In this document: one piece after another, positions 44,601-50,295 of the stretch
Position numbering within the stretch: position 1 is the first letter of the stretch
Layout: every line of letters begins with the position of its first letter
Origin: Liolophura sinensis
Taxonomy: Eukaryota; Mollusca; Polyplacophora; Chitonida; Chitonidae
DNA length: 60,000 bases
Direction of reading: 5' to 3'
Assembly: GCF_032854445.1 (NCBI RefSeq)
Contig: NC_088298.1
Location: 19,489,976-19,549,975, forward strand
Translations under genes and position numbers: made by a program
The notes under the pieces: model-generated
The model's database searches: none
Seen by the model: the letters and a program-made list of their open reading frames with translations, nothing else
What the model was told of the DNA's origin: nothing

Positions 44601-46941
44601 ATAGTTGGGAAATGGTCACACCTAACTGGTGAAATCCAGTCTCGTTTCAGTTTACCTGAGACATGATTTTACTTTTTACTGAGACAGATGTTTATGAACT
44701 GTAGTTCACCTGAAGTTTTGCATGTAGTGTTTTGCACACACACACACCCCTATTCTCCACTGCTTAAGTAGAATTAGGTGAGAAAAAAATGCAGTAATGT
44801 TAGCTGCAGTTTATAAGACATTAGTGGTCTATAGGCCAAAATTAATTCCCAAGTGGAGTCATTCTTAAGAGTTTAAAAACCTACAATCTTGGTTCTTCCT
44901 GAGTTCTGGTCAGCCAGATATCAGTATCACAATTGGCATCATCTTGTCTGATGTCTTTAGCATAACATTCTTGTGAGGCAGCACCATGTCAGCACAGGGA
45001 CTGGACTTCTGCAAAGTGACACCCGCATAAAATGGCCAATATAATGATGAAAAACAACTCTCAACCAAACAAAGAATAAAACAAATCTGTTGAATTCAAG
45101 TTATGCTAAGTAACCTAAAACTTCACCCAAAAAGGGCACTTTTCTAAACGCTATAAAAGTAGTAATTTTGAAACTGAAACTTTTTCCATTGGGGTATGGC
45201 CCTCAAAAAAACTTTCGGCAGAACTCAAAGATCGGCAGAACTCTTAGAATCTGGCAAAATGTACAACACAGTCATGGGTGAGACTTTACGTCATATACAG
45301 TTCATCCAGGATTGCATTCATGGTTACATTCTAATATCAGCTGATGTTATTGTTTGTGTTTAGATGACATGACGTCCTGTCCCAGTAAAAGGATCAACGA
45401 CACTGGCTCGGTCTACACATACACCAATTCCACAGCTGCCCATTCTGTAGACAACACAGAGATGACACCTAGGTGAGTTTGGGAGAATTCTGCGCCACAA
45501 CAACGTCACAATGGTCTGAAAGCAAAGATGGATAAGCAGTATTATGTATAATGTCATCAGACAGTTCGTTAGGACTTCAGTGACAGTAAACGGTCATCGA
45601 TGCTTTTGTGGCATTCACCAATGTGGCTTGCACATCTGTATCTCACACAGAGAGATTTGGGAAAGTTTGATAGTTACTTGACAAAAGTTGGGGGTTTATC
45701 CTGGAACTCTACTCTGAAAACTGACTGCCTTTGCATAATGTGAAACACTCTTTGGTATGATGTCAGTCAGTCGATCAATCACTACTTAAGTATGTTATGA
45801 AAACAAAGAGGTTTTCTTTTGCACATAGTTATATAGCAAAATGCAAAGGTTTGTGAAGGATACAAAATTTGCAATGTCAGGAGAAGCAAGTTATGCAAAA
45901 TGTAAAGACCTTGCATTTCACCATGATGGCACAGTAGTCTTTCATACATTGTAGTCTGTAGAGTGAGTTGTTTCTTCAAAGCCAACTCAAAATATGTTGT
46001 TGACCAAGCTATGGAAAGCCGGGGTGTGTTTGAATCCTCAAGGTTTATAGTGACCTCCATTGCCAGCATTATACATTGACTTTCTCCAATGCTATTTCTT
46101 TGAGTCCATTTCCATGCTTGCATGCTTTGAAGGTCTGCCAGAAACCTGGAGATGGGCTCCCACATGATGCTGGCCACTGTGGTATGAGTGAAATATTCTT
46201 GGGTACGATGTAAAACTCCAGTCAAGTAAATGAATAAAACTTGGGGTTTGTAAGGAGGCTGTAAAATTATCTATAACGTTCATTAAACTTTCTCTCTTCA
46301 GCGCTGCAACTGCCAGGATGTCAGCCATTCCCGGATCTGCACAATCCAATGCTCTCCGGGAGAGGCGCCCCACCAACTACACCATGTCACTAGGACTGGC
46401 AGCAATCTTAAACGAAAGAGGTCTGAACTCCAAGCCTGATCAGGGCATCGGGTTGAGGATAAACTCCGCCCCTTTGAAGCCTTTGCCAACGGACATGGCT
46501 GATTCCAGTTACGAATCCATGACAACATCCGCTACAAACTCTTGTGTCACAGCTCCAGACGAAGCGTCCAAATCTAACAGTGTGGGTGAAACGTCCATGA
46601 AACTTGCCATGAAGGAGGGCGAATCAGGGAAGAGCTTTATACAAAGACTCAAAAATAAGAGTCGAAGTTTGTACAATATTTGGAACACGAATCCAGGGCA
46701 CTCAGACTTGAATGTGTCATCGTCCGTGGATGGTCCAGCACTAACCAAAGCAACGTCGGAATCAGGCATTGCTACGACGGCAACACAGTCTGGAGAAGCC
46801 TGTAAGGTCGTTAGTTCTCCGTCAGAATCTCAGGAGGGAGCTGCTGCGCGAAAACAAAACAAATCAAACGTCCTTCGAGAAAATCCTGGGATAGGCGTGT
46901 TAGGAGCTTTGACAAACTTTAGGAAAAGCGGCCTTTTGTAG
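2491..46941 (+). CDS. TRAK: TRAK/Milton mitochondrial trafficking adaptor (15 exons, 5' end off window)
   Basis: The protein couples kinesin-1 and dynein-dynactin to mitochondria through Miro and acts on the cytosolic face of the outer membrane. Exons: 2491-2694, 31841-31917, 32477-32593, 33167-33270, 33761-33851, 34304-34382, 35195-35325, 35683-35757, 36269-36486, 38932-39153, 40599-40781, 41952-42118, 43051-43197, 45364-45472, 46302-46941. Every junction is GT-AG with matching phase, giving 854 residues and one stop. In order it shows the HAP1_N-type coiled coil (about residues 1-300), a dynein-binding CC1 box (AARIG, 102-106), a Spindly-like motif (DSLASEL, 340-346), the TRAK signature [13 protein letters not shown] (545-557) followed by RPGVVTKG, and a conserved C-terminal [14 protein letters not shown] (670-683). 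The first exon starts in phase 1, so an upstream exon supplies the start codon. Human TRAK1 is somewhat longer, mainly at the C-terminus. The identification rests on co-linear similarity to remembered vertebrate TRAK1/2. Confidence 0.95.
3628..3797 (-). mobile_element. SINE (family A) fragment
   Basis: The minus-strand copy runs from the TATTTATTTATT tail through CGGTGTTTTACGCCGCACTC to CACGACCATCCGCATGTTG and stops in the middle domain. It is quite diverged. Confidence 0.88.
3962..3985. repeat. C24 homopolymer
   Basis: An uninterrupted run of cytosines. Other long runs are G12 at 5968-5979, G12 at 19499-19510, C20 at 20900-20919, T24 at 25565-25588 and C15 at 34126-34140. Lengths are likely unreliable in assembly. 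Confidence 0.9.
9122..9484. repeat. 64-bp minisatellite
   Basis: About 5.7 units start with GATGAAGTCAGATCTGTGCT, at 9165, 9229, 9293, 9357 and 9421, with a truncated unit at 9122. Units are nearly identical, so the array is young. It lies deep in the TRAK intron. Confidence 0.95.
10105..10202. repeat. 46-50-bp tandem duplication
   Basis: Two copies share GTCAATCT, then ATGTTGTAA, then GTGAGGTAGGACCTACACCT and TGTTAATT. The second copy has four to five extra bases (ATGT). Confidence 0.93.
10770..10890 (+). mobile_element. Very degenerate SINE (family A) trace
   Basis: CCCAGTTTCTTCCACTC, ACCACCATCGTATTAG, TCTTGAGCC and AATATTAATAAATAA fall in the order and spacing of the SINE core and tail. 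Confidence 0.4.
11425..11537 (+). mobile_element. Degenerate SINE (family A) 3' fragment
   Basis: GTCTACCCCAGGTGTTC, CCACCCATACAACTTGCTGT and GGCATAAAACAGCTATCAAA with an AAATAAATAAA end follow the family order. Confidence 0.6.
11767..11845. repeat. Local duplicate pair, member 1
   Basis: TGCCTGCTGGATTTGCCATC ACCTGGCAACCA...TCTTCATTACTGACAAACAG CGGCATCGTACAC matches 12643-12718 at roughly 85% by eye. A family-B SINE lies between the two. Confidence 0.85.
12079..12437 (+). mobile_element. SINE (family B), near full length
   Basis: The head CCCTGATAGCACAGCTGGTA GAGCATCCGCTTCGGGAGCA is clearly tRNA-like, with a degenerate B box. The body follows and the tail is ATCATATCACTGAAAAATTG, TTAAGTGCAACGATAAACCC and (ACTC)n. 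It is the clearest member of this second SINE family in the window. Confidence 0.85.
12455..12540. repeat. Unnamed dispersed repeat, copy 2
   Basis: TTCTGAGGTGTGCTTGGAAG GTAAGATGATATCCTACCAG aligns with the copies at 570 and 25450. It follows the (ACTC)n tail of the family-B SINE. Confidence 0.65.
12643..12718. repeat. Local duplicate pair, member 2
   Basis: TGCCTGCTGGATTTGCCATC ACCTGACAACCATGTCTTCA TTATTAATGAACAGTGGCAT is the counterpart of 11767-11845, in the same orientation. Confidence 0.85.
13660..17250. other. Segment extremely dense in ACCTG/CAGGT
   Basis: By hand count, 13660-15100 contains about 23 ACCTG or CAGGT pentamers and 16000-17250 about 25. Two to three per stretch would be expected at equal base use. 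Most are extended to TTACCTG or CACCTG. Both orientations occur. Matching biological signals are the ZEB/Snail E-box and the 5' splice-site consensus CAGGTAA, but function is unproven. Confidence 0.7.
14160..14585. repeat. Old ~140-bp tandem triplication
   Basis: Three diverged units share, in order, an AATCCTAA(T/A)(G/A)ACTC-type motif, GGTTCAGACTTG, then CAAGCTCAAGAATAG and TGTGGATACCTG. The units start near 14195, 14343 and 14493. It lies within the ACCTG-rich segment and partly explains it. Confidence 0.7.
17837..18500. repeat. 90-bp minisatellite upstream of the alternative exon
   Basis: About 7.4 units start with TGATATCACTGTGATTTCCA at roughly 89-90-bp steps, with one unit 3 bp shorter. 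Each carries TTACCTGAATGGTTTACAAC. The array ends about 590 bp before the candidate alternative first exon at 19086. Confidence 0.95.
19086..19137 (+). CDS. TRAK: Candidate alternative first coding exon of TRAK
   Basis: An ATG with A at -3 opens 17 codons, [17 protein letters not shown], plus one base, then a donor GCAG|GTAAAC. Phase 1 is exactly what the exon at 31841 needs. The joined product would read [17 protein letters not shown], which resembles vertebrate TRAK1 short isoforms whose private first exon runs directly into VLCAERVGQMTKT. Codon use looks coding and the peptide is acidic. Using it would skip the DVCNS...LKYF block. No TATA box is evident; the sequence from about 18510 to 19085 may be its promoter and 5' UTR. 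The phase match alone has a one-in-three chance, so this remains a candidate. Confidence 0.5.
19499..19770 (+). mobile_element. Full-length SINE (family A)
   Basis: The tRNA-like head has an A box (TGGCTCAGTTGG) and a B box (GTTCAAGTCC). The central domain reads GGTCGTGGGTTTCTCCCAGG and CTCCCACTATAATGCTGGCC, and the tail GTACGGCGTAAAACGCCAAT(CAAATAAATAAATA). The head abuts a 12-G run (19499-19510). A possible imperfect target duplication is TACTGAAATTGG/TACTAAAAATGG. The domain recalls widespread mollusc tRNA-SINEs of the MetaSINE kind; that label is from memory. Confidence 0.93.
20328..20518 (+). mobile_element. SINE (family A), head internally deleted
   Basis: A shortened head (GAGTTAGCGCGCCAGCA) joins directly to AAGTGGGAAGGTCTGCAGCA. 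The core and the GAAATAAATAAATAAATAAA tail are intact. Confidence 0.9.
20978..21156 (+). mobile_element. SINE (family A), head missing
   Basis: It runs from GCTCGTGTTGGCTTTTTCTC through TTCTCCCACCATAATCCTGG to ACCAATCAAATAAATAAATA. It is the third copy within 1.7 kb. Confidence 0.92.
22650..23385. repeat. 103-bp minisatellite with C-rich core
   Basis: About seven units combine a pyrimidine-rich block (ACCACCCCCACCCTCTCC) with AGCTGTTCTTCTGTA and AGTAAGAGCATGTATGAACT. The first units are the most diverged. Confidence 0.92.
25062..25142 (+). mobile_element. SINE (family B) tail with (ACTC)n
   Basis: AAAATTGTTGAGTACGACGT TAAACCCCAAGC is followed by about ten ACTC units. The same tail ends the copy at 12079. 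Confidence 0.75.
25205..25302 (+). mobile_element. SINE (family A) 3' fragment
   Basis: It contains TGCTGGCCGCTGTCATATAA, GTGAAATATTCGTGAGTATA and the tail ACACCAATCAAGTAAATAAA. Confidence 0.88.
25450..25550. repeat. Unnamed dispersed repeat, copy 3
   Basis: GTGTGGAAGGTAGGATGATA TCCTGCTGGGAAAGG aligns with the copies at 570 and 12455. A 24-T run follows at 25565-25588. Confidence 0.6.
26603..27236. repeat. 76-bp minisatellite
   Basis: About eight units contain ATAGATGTATATACAGGTGT and ACAGACACATTTCTCCTGAG. One unit (near 26835) lacks the first part of the repeat. Short minus-strand open frames across it are repeat artefacts. Confidence 0.95.
28059..28954. repeat. 60-bp minisatellite
   Basis: About 15 units start with ACTTCATAGCAGTGCATCCA and contain AGATTGCAGTGTTTGTCCAG. 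Because 60 is divisible by three, several frames stay open on both strands (up to 204 codons), but the reading repeats every 20 residues and has no other sign of coding. A higher-order pattern exists: the GTACTATAG variant with TCCATATCC recurs about 420 bp apart (28289 and 28705). Confidence 0.95.
28966..29002 (+). CDS. TRAK: Second candidate alternative first exon of TRAK
   Basis: An ATG in good context (A at -3, G at +4) opens [12 protein letters not shown] plus one base, followed by the donor AAAG|GTAAAT. It is phase 1 and therefore compatible with the exon at 31841, 2.8 kb downstream. It begins 12 bases after the last unit of the 60-bp minisatellite. It is short, with no recognised homologous peptide, so chance is a real alternative. 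Confidence 0.28.
29341..29480 (-). mobile_element. SINE (family A) fragment
   Basis: After a T-rich run come GATTGGTGTTTTACGCCGTA, CTTATACGACGGCGGCCAGC and ACCCACGACCATCTGCAGGT. It is close to consensus but ends mid-core, so it is a young truncated copy or a rearranged one. Confidence 0.93.
29764..29985. mobile_element. Left end of a third copy of the TTAA element
   Basis: TTAA (29760-29763) is followed by GGGGAAAGAAAACCTAGACA and TGAAC, matching the left arm of copy 1. Further in, TCGCAAAAGAGAATTTTGCC recalls its interior. A family-B SINE starts at about 29995. A degenerate right end may be ACTCCTCTTTAGG near 30540-30552. Confidence 0.5.
29995..30195 (+). mobile_element. SINE (family B), 5' truncated
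   Basis: GGTGTCACATCTGATGTCTT, ATGATACTTCAGTGGCGGCA and the tail ACTGAAAAATTTGCTAAGTG CAACGTAAAACCC match the other family-B copies. Confidence 0.8.
31841..31917 (+). CDS. TRAK: TRAK exon B, coiled coil start
   Basis: The acceptor is TTTACAG and the donor is GAG|GTCAGT. It encodes (I)[18 protein letters not shown] and then VNRLLEE. This corresponds to vertebrate LCAERVGQMTKTYNDIDA followed by VTRLLEE, the start of the first long coiled coil and the junction used by alternative first exons in vertebrates. It enters in phase 1 and leaves in phase 0. Confidence 0.95.
32165..32280 (-). mobile_element. Possible degenerate SINE (family A)
   Basis: GCTCAAGAGTATTTCATGAA and GATGGCAGTCAGG resemble the tail domain, and TTGGTGAGCTAACTGAACCA resembles the head, in the right order. 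The middle is largely lost. Confidence 0.4.
32477..32593 (+). CDS. TRAK: TRAK exon C with dynein-binding CC1 box
   Basis: The acceptor is TTTTTACAG. The first donor is GACAAG|GTATGT at 32594, giving 39 codons from [16 protein letters not shown] to [15 protein letters not shown] fits the AAxxG CC1 box that contacts the dynein light intermediate chain. Ending at 32593 gives the same length as vertebrate TRAK (EEQVEHIREE then VSQLRHEL). Translation stays open for five further 39-bp units, each with its own donor, before a stop at 32807-32809. Confidence 0.93.
32561..32873 (+). repeat. TRAK: 39-bp minisatellite duplicating the exon C splice donor
   Basis: About eight tandem units start with TTGGAAGAACAG and contain (G/A)ACAAG followed by GTATGT or GTGTGT. 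Donor-like GT positions are 32594, 32633, 32672, 32711, 32750, 32789, 32827 and 32868. The first six are spaced exactly 39 bp (13 codons) and stay in frame; unit 7 is 38 bp and unit 8 is 41 bp, which breaks frame. The unit encodes [13 protein letters not shown] with variants. The array straddles the exon end, so it is part coding and part intron or alternative exon. Confidence 0.95.
33167..33270 (+). CDS. TRAK: TRAK exon D
   Basis: The acceptor is ATGTTACAG and the donor is GGC|GTAAGT. It encodes [18 protein letters not shown] and then an acidic stretch ending ESSDGSP, matching vertebrate VSQLRHELSMKDELLQFY. It enters in phase 0 and leaves in phase 2. The open frame continues upstream to 33032 but the acceptor and homology fix the exon start. 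Confidence 0.94.
33761..33851 (+). CDS. TRAK: TRAK exon E
   Basis: The acceptor is GCTATTGCAG and the donor is GAG|GTAAAT. It encodes (A)[18 protein letters not shown] and then [12 protein letters not shown], which aligns with the vertebrate HLDSLQKKLKDLEEENVVLR coiled-coil segment. It is too short to stand alone as an open frame, but phase matches on both sides. Confidence 0.92.
34304..34382 (+). CDS. TRAK: TRAK exon F
   Basis: The acceptor is TTGTTCAG and the donor is CTGA|GTAAGT. It encodes [19 protein letters not shown] followed by TDCVEQL, close to vertebrate ASQLKTETITYEEKEQQLV followed by NDCVKEL. It enters in phase 0 and leaves in phase 1. Confidence 0.93.
34400..34540 (+). mobile_element. 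SINE (family A) 3' fragment
   Basis: It contains GATAGTCGTGGGTTTCCTCT, TGCCCAGTTCCCTCTCACCG and the tail CACCAATTAAATAAATAAAT. It begins just after TRAK exon F. Confidence 0.88.
34640..34822 (+). mobile_element. SINE (family A), head missing
   Basis: It contains GCGGATGGTCGTGGGTTTCC, TGCTGGCCGCCGTCGTATAA and ACACCAATAAAATAAATAAA. Together with the copy at 34400 it makes a tandem pair in one short intron. Confidence 0.92.
35195..35325 (+). CDS. TRAK: TRAK exon G, coiled coil
   Basis: The acceptor is GTTGTAACAG and the donor is ACG|GTAAAT. It encodes (N)[20 protein letters not shown], then [20 protein letters not shown]. It matches the vertebrate QQEEITHLLSQIVDLQKKAK region, a continuous heptad-rich coiled coil. 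It enters in phase 1 and leaves in phase 0. Confidence 0.94.
35683..35757 (+). CDS. TRAK: TRAK exon H
   Basis: The acceptor is GTTGTCACAG and the donor is GAG|GTAAAA. Twenty-five codons, [20 protein letters not shown] then SLTRE, align with vertebrate VENEELVQHLGAAKDAQRQLTAE. It enters and leaves in phase 0. A recent SINE insertion begins 60 bp after the donor. Confidence 0.92.
35829..36084 (-). mobile_element. Full-length SINE (family A) with 13-bp target duplication
   Basis: The whole element is present in reverse: the tail (TTTATTTATTTATTTGATTG), the core, and the tRNA-like head ending CTAACCGACTGAGCCAGGGA. The target site TGGATACCTAATA is duplicated exactly at 35816-35828 and 36085-36097. 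It sits in the intron between TRAK exons H and I. Confidence 0.97.
36269..36486 (+). CDS. TRAK: TRAK exon I with Spindly-like motif
   Basis: The acceptor is CGTTTTGCAG and the donor is AGAAG|GTAGGT. It encodes [20 protein letters not shown], then [10 protein letters not shown] and [15 protein letters not shown]. The first part ends the coiled coil. DSLASEL corresponds to DSLAAEI of vertebrate TRAK, the Spindly-type motif thought to contact dynactin. It leaves in phase 2. Confidence 0.94.
38340..38931 (+). promoter_or_regulatory. CpG-richer patch before TRAK exon J
   Basis: Within a CpG-poor intron, CpG steps cluster here (for example GGGGGCGATGTCCGGGGCGG at 38409, and GCGATACGAGCGG near 38850), right up to exon J. 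An internal promoter for a C-terminal TRAK isoform is one explanation. No TATA box or start element is clear. Confidence 0.25.
38932..39153 (+). CDS. TRAK: TRAK exon J, low-complexity serine-rich linker
   Basis: The acceptor is TTGGCACAG and the donor is CATGG|GTGAGC. It begins (R)[20 protein letters not shown], equivalent to vertebrate KRVFETVRNINQVVKQR, then becomes serine-rich with [20 protein letters not shown]. Vertebrate TRAK has a comparable serine-rich linker here (TPRSSFYGSD). It enters and leaves in phase 2. Confidence 0.92.
40599..40781 (+). CDS. TRAK: TRAK exon K
   Basis: The acceptor is TTCATTTTAG and the donor is TTGAG|GTACTT. It encodes (G)[20 protein letters not shown], then [20 protein letters not shown]. 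It aligns with vertebrate KPGTPGTPGSHDLETALRRL, SLRRENYLSERRFFEEE, the second conserved helix of the Milton C-terminal region. It enters and leaves in phase 2. Confidence 0.93.
41952..42118 (+). CDS. TRAK: TRAK exon L with [10 protein letters not shown] signature
   Basis: The acceptor is TCTCCCTTAG and the donor is GGAAG|GTAACT. It encodes a serine/glycine-rich stretch ([19 protein letters not shown]) followed by [15 protein letters not shown]. The latter is nearly identical to the vertebrate TRAK block [13 protein letters not shown]. It enters in phase 2 and leaves in phase 1. Confidence 0.95.
42423..42504. repeat. Perfect 41-bp tandem duplication
   Basis: Two identical copies (42423-42463 and 42464-42504) begin CAATCTGACCCCCCAAAAAA. 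Exact identity suggests a very recent event. Confidence 0.95.
43051..43197 (+). CDS. TRAK: TRAK exon M
   Basis: The acceptor is TTGATTCACAG and the donor is GATG|GTAAGA. It encodes [20 protein letters not shown], then [20 protein letters not shown]. It matches vertebrate [37 protein letters not shown]. It enters and leaves in phase 1. Confidence 0.95.
43883..44643. repeat. 51-bp minisatellite
   Basis: About 15 units start with TGTGATAGTTGGGAAATGAT and contain TGGTGAAATCCAGTCTCCCA. With 51 divisible by three, two minus-strand frames stay open for 248 and 274 codons. The array lies in the TRAK intron between exons M and N. Confidence 0.95.
44920..45060 (+). mobile_element. Weak SINE (family B) trace
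   Basis: TGTCTGATGTCTTTAGCATA, GAGGCAGCACCATGTCAGC and GGGACTGGACTTCTGC keep the family order, but the tail is gone. Confidence 0.4.
45364..45472 (+). CDS. TRAK: TRAK exon N
   Basis: The acceptor is TTGTGTTTAG and the donor is CTAG|GTGAGT. It encodes (D)[20 protein letters not shown], then [16 protein letters not shown]. It corresponds to the weakly conserved vertebrate part CMSQTNSTFTFTTCR...TRVTPS. Confidence comes from phase agreement on both sides and the shared NST and TPS positions. Confidence 0.88.
46130..46240 (+). mobile_element. SINE (family A) 3' fragment
   Basis: It contains GAAGGTCTGCCAGAAACCTG, CCACATGATGCTGGCCACTG and TGAGTGAAATATTCTTGGGT with an AATAAA-type tail. It ends about 60 bp before the last TRAK exon. 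Confidence 0.85.
46302..46941 (+). CDS. TRAK: TRAK terminal coding exon
   Basis: The acceptor is CTCTCTTCAG. Translation runs from [18 protein letters not shown] to TNFRKSGLL and stops at TAG (46939-46941). [18 protein letters not shown] is the conserved TRAK C-terminal motif (vertebrate TMSTSLGLVWLLKERGI). The rest is serine/threonine-rich and poorly conserved, with a basic patch near [10 protein letters not shown]. It is shorter than the vertebrate C-terminus. Confidence 0.93.
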
Positions 46942-49555
46942 CGCAGCGCAGTTTCTGCGGTTTCTGTGAGCGGACCAGGTACAGTGTGCTGGTTACAGTA
47001 GTGGAGGCCATAGCCTCATCAGAAAAGACCCGTTATGCAAATTAGTCAGCCTATCAGCCAATCAACTTTGGGCTTCAGGGATCCCCCTTGATGTGCTGTG
47101 GAGAAAAGCTTTCATTGCTGTGCTGTGTGCATTTGTAGCCTACGGACTCCCAAAATAGTTTTTTGAAACTCGATTGTACATTATCCTGTATATATACAGT
47201 CCATAATTATTACTCTGTATATAGGGACCCTTTTCTATTTAAGCAGAAAAATATGTGTAGATACAAGTGTGATTTATCATGTGCGGCACTGTGTGATATT
47301 CAGACGTAAGTGCCGGGCACTTAGTGATGTGCCAAACTACAACACAGCGTAATAATCATGTGACAGTGTACTACATAATAGGCAAGATGCTGGTTTTTCT
47401 ATACCCCGATAAAGATGTCTTTTACTCCAGAAATATTTTAAATTGAAATTGACCTAGCTCAGTGTGTAAAAGTGTACCATGGCTTATATACATAGCAAAT
47501 TTGCATATGCATAGCAAAATTAGAAATGTAAAAAATAGTTGCATTTTGCAGAAAGTTTTGTTTTTGCCTTTTCTGTATGATTAGCTGGGTCAGGAATTTA
47601 ACATAAGTTCGACCGTTTAATCTAATAATTTAGTTTAATATTTTTCAGAAAGGTTTAAATTTTGAATACTGTCCTCTATAAATCATACAAACCAGGTAAA
47701 TGACAAGTGGAGAAGTACAACTGCAAAAACTAGATGACAGTAAGTAATTTTCAAAAGGCCAAATTTTACAACAGAAATCTGCAAAGACTGAAATTATGAC
47801 TGCAAAAAGATCAGGAAAATAATACATAATGATTCCAAGATCTCTTTGAAAAGAGAGAATAAATTATTGTAATGATTTAAAGTTTAAGATTTAGGCCAGT
47901 ACTGTGGCCAGTACATGATGGTTCTTCATCATTTGTTTTATTTGTATTTGAGATCTTTTGAAAACTTTCGTTTTAGGTTTTTCCAATTTTCGGCATAATT
48001 CCAATCTTTGCAGATGGTTTTCCTTTTGGTGTATTCCGAATTTTATGGAATTAACTCAAACTGATCCAAGAAATTTTTGATGAAGAGGCATTTTCTATTT
48101 CCTATTTAGTTGCAAATCTTGTCATTTTTTGTAGTTTGTCATCCTCTTTGTGACACAGGGCTTTTGCCTAGTTTCTAGGACACAGCAAACCAATATTTAC
48201 ATGACCCTTAACTTTCAGCCTTAAATTTTAGCAGTTTTTTATGACAGCATGAAAATAATACACCATGTCACTGATATAAGTGGATCTGAATTTTGTGAAA
48301 AATCCTTTTTAAATCTTTTTTTTTTTTTTTAACAAAAAATTAACAACAACGTTGTAAAGAACTCTAGCACAAACTTTGTTATACTATGCAATTTTGTAAG
48401 ATTTGCTGGTGTTTTTATTAAAGTTTATTAAGAGATTTTAAACCTCTGACTACTGCATCTATCATCTGTACAGATAGTGAAGTTCACAGTAATAGTGTGA
48501 CTCCTCTCAAACACTAGTTTAATTAAAACGGAAAATATTGACTTTGAAATGTTTTAAATCCAGCTATCTCAAATCATGTAACCCTGAATTACCAGATTTA
48601 CTGAATGATGTGCTATAAGAGTAGGATTTTTACCACTGATGTTGTCCGAAAGCCTTTTAAAGTATGAAAAGGAGACATATTTTTGTTGCCTTTTTTTTTT
48701 TTTTTTTTTTTTTCATGAAATCATCTGGTCACTGTGCCTTTGATATCGTTTTATGTATTTACTAGCTGAACAGGTAACCTTGAGAAAAGAGAGCCCAGAA
48801 AGTGGCATTTTCTTGAAACTCTTTGTACCAAGCCTCTCAGCATCATTTCTACTGTAGCTACCCCAATGGTGAATTGATCTGCCGACTGTTTACATTCTGT
48901 TGAAATCTTTATCATTATTTTCCATCCACTCAGAAACAACTTCCTGTTTCTCTTCATGGCAAGACTGCATCAAAAGTGCAAATTGGCTGCGTTTAAAAGT
49001 TGCTTTGAAGCCTCTCAGTGCTGATTTATCTATTTCTAGTCCTATTACTTGTTTGGTATTTTTAAGTCGCTATTGCTAGTCGTAATGAAAGGAAGGAGTT
49101 GTTTCAGCCATAAAATTAAGCCAGATTGACATCCACAAAGAACAAGTTGATGGTGATCACACTAGCAACAAATGTTGGAAGAGACACATGTGGCCACAGG
49201 TCTTAGAATGCTCAGGAAGACTGAGGTGTACACGTTTTTTTTTTCGTTTTTTTTTTTCGTATTTTCTGCAGTGGAAAAGCAAGTTTCAGTTTTAATTCTT
49301 TGGACAGGTCCAAGAACCAAGTGCCTCCTGTTAATGGTGTGAACGAATCTTTATTGGACCGTGTAGACGATGTGATTTGACGCAGACTGTAGAGGCATTT
49401 CATTCATTCGTTTAGGCAGAGATGAAGTTAGCCACCTCAGTGTAACTGTCTGATGTGACTTTATTATTATTATTATTATTATTATGAAAGAACTGGGGAT
49501 ATTTAGATTGTTTTATACAAAGACAAGTGTAAATAAAAGCTTCTAGCTGGGTATG
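46942..49555 (+). other. TRAK: TRAK 3' UTR with candidate poly(A) signals
   Basis: AT-rich noncoding sequence follows the stop. AATAAA occurs at 47858-47863 (no GT-rich element after it), at 49532-49537 (followed by GTATGTGTGTGTTTT, a good downstream element) and at 49647-49652 (followed by TG-rich sequence). The 49532 site is the best supported, giving a 3' UTR of about 2.6 kb. It contains T-runs at 48318 and 48691 and a (TTA)n tract near 49462-49485. No SINE lies in it. Confidence 0.6.
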
Positions 49556-49732
49556 TGTGTGTTTTCGCGAAGCCTGTAGATTGTAGATGTGTGTATATAT
49601 ACGGGAAGCTATTTCCCGCAGGATGTGTGTGTGTTTTTTTTAAAGAAATAAATTATGATGTTGACATATGATGATGTTTGTCATCTCTTTTTGTGACATC
49701 TGAGAGACATTAAGTTCTTGTATTCTCGCCCA

Positions 49733-50295
49733 AGACGAAATGCCAAAGCGCCCAAGATAGAATGCCATATTGTTCGAAATAGAATGTGAAAACATCCAAG
49801 ATATAATGCCATGGTGTCCAAGATAGAATGTCATTGGCCCAAGAGAGAATGTCAAAGTGTCCAAGATAGAATGTTAAATCGTCAAAGATAGAATGTTCAG
49901 TCGTCCAAGATAGAATGTCATATGGTTCAATATTGAATGTCAAAGCGTCCAAGATAGAATGTCAAATCATCCAAGGTAGAATGTCATATCATCCACAATA
50001 GAATTTCATATCGCCCAAGACATAATGCGATATCGTCCAAGATAGAATGTCGTATTGATACAGATAGAATGTCATATGCTTCAAGATAGAATGTCAAATC
50101 GTCCAAGATAGAATGTCAAATTGTCCAAGATAGAATGTCATATGGTTCAATATAGTAGGTAATGTAGCCCAAGATAGAATGTCAAATTGTCCAAAACAGA
50201 ACGTCAAAGCGTCCAAGATGATCCACGATAGAATGTAAAATCGTTCGAGACAGAATGTCAAATTGTCCAAGACAGAAAGTCAAGATAGAATATGA
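49733..50295. repeat. 22-bp satellite between convergent genes
   Basis: About 26 degenerate units of the form CGTCCAAGATAGAATGTCAA-AT occur, with some indels. The array starts about 180 bp after the best TRAK poly(A) signal and ends about 960 bp before the 3' end of the minus-strand gene. Confidence 0.9.

Larger units (their letters stand above)
36487..46301 (+). other. TRAK: TRAK 3' introns
   Basis: Intron 36487-38931 has no named repeat, but its last 600 bp is richer in CpG than its surroundings. Introns 39154-40598 and 40782-41951 show only AT-rich sequence and a small 17-bp ATCATAT repeat near 40492-40552. Intron 42119-43050 holds a perfect 41-bp tandem duplication. Intron 43198-45363 holds the 51-bp minisatellite and a weak second-family SINE trace (44920-45060). 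Intron 45473-46301 ends with a SINE 3' fragment. Confidence 0.7.

Noticed and set aside
43795-44619. Minus-strand frames of 274 and 248 codons
   Set aside because: They are a product of the 51-bp minisatellite inside a TRAK intron. There is no start context or homology.
45782-46376. Minus-strand frames over 45.8-46.4 kb
   Set aside because: They overlap a reversed SINE and the antisense of the last TRAK exon. No protein similarity was seen.
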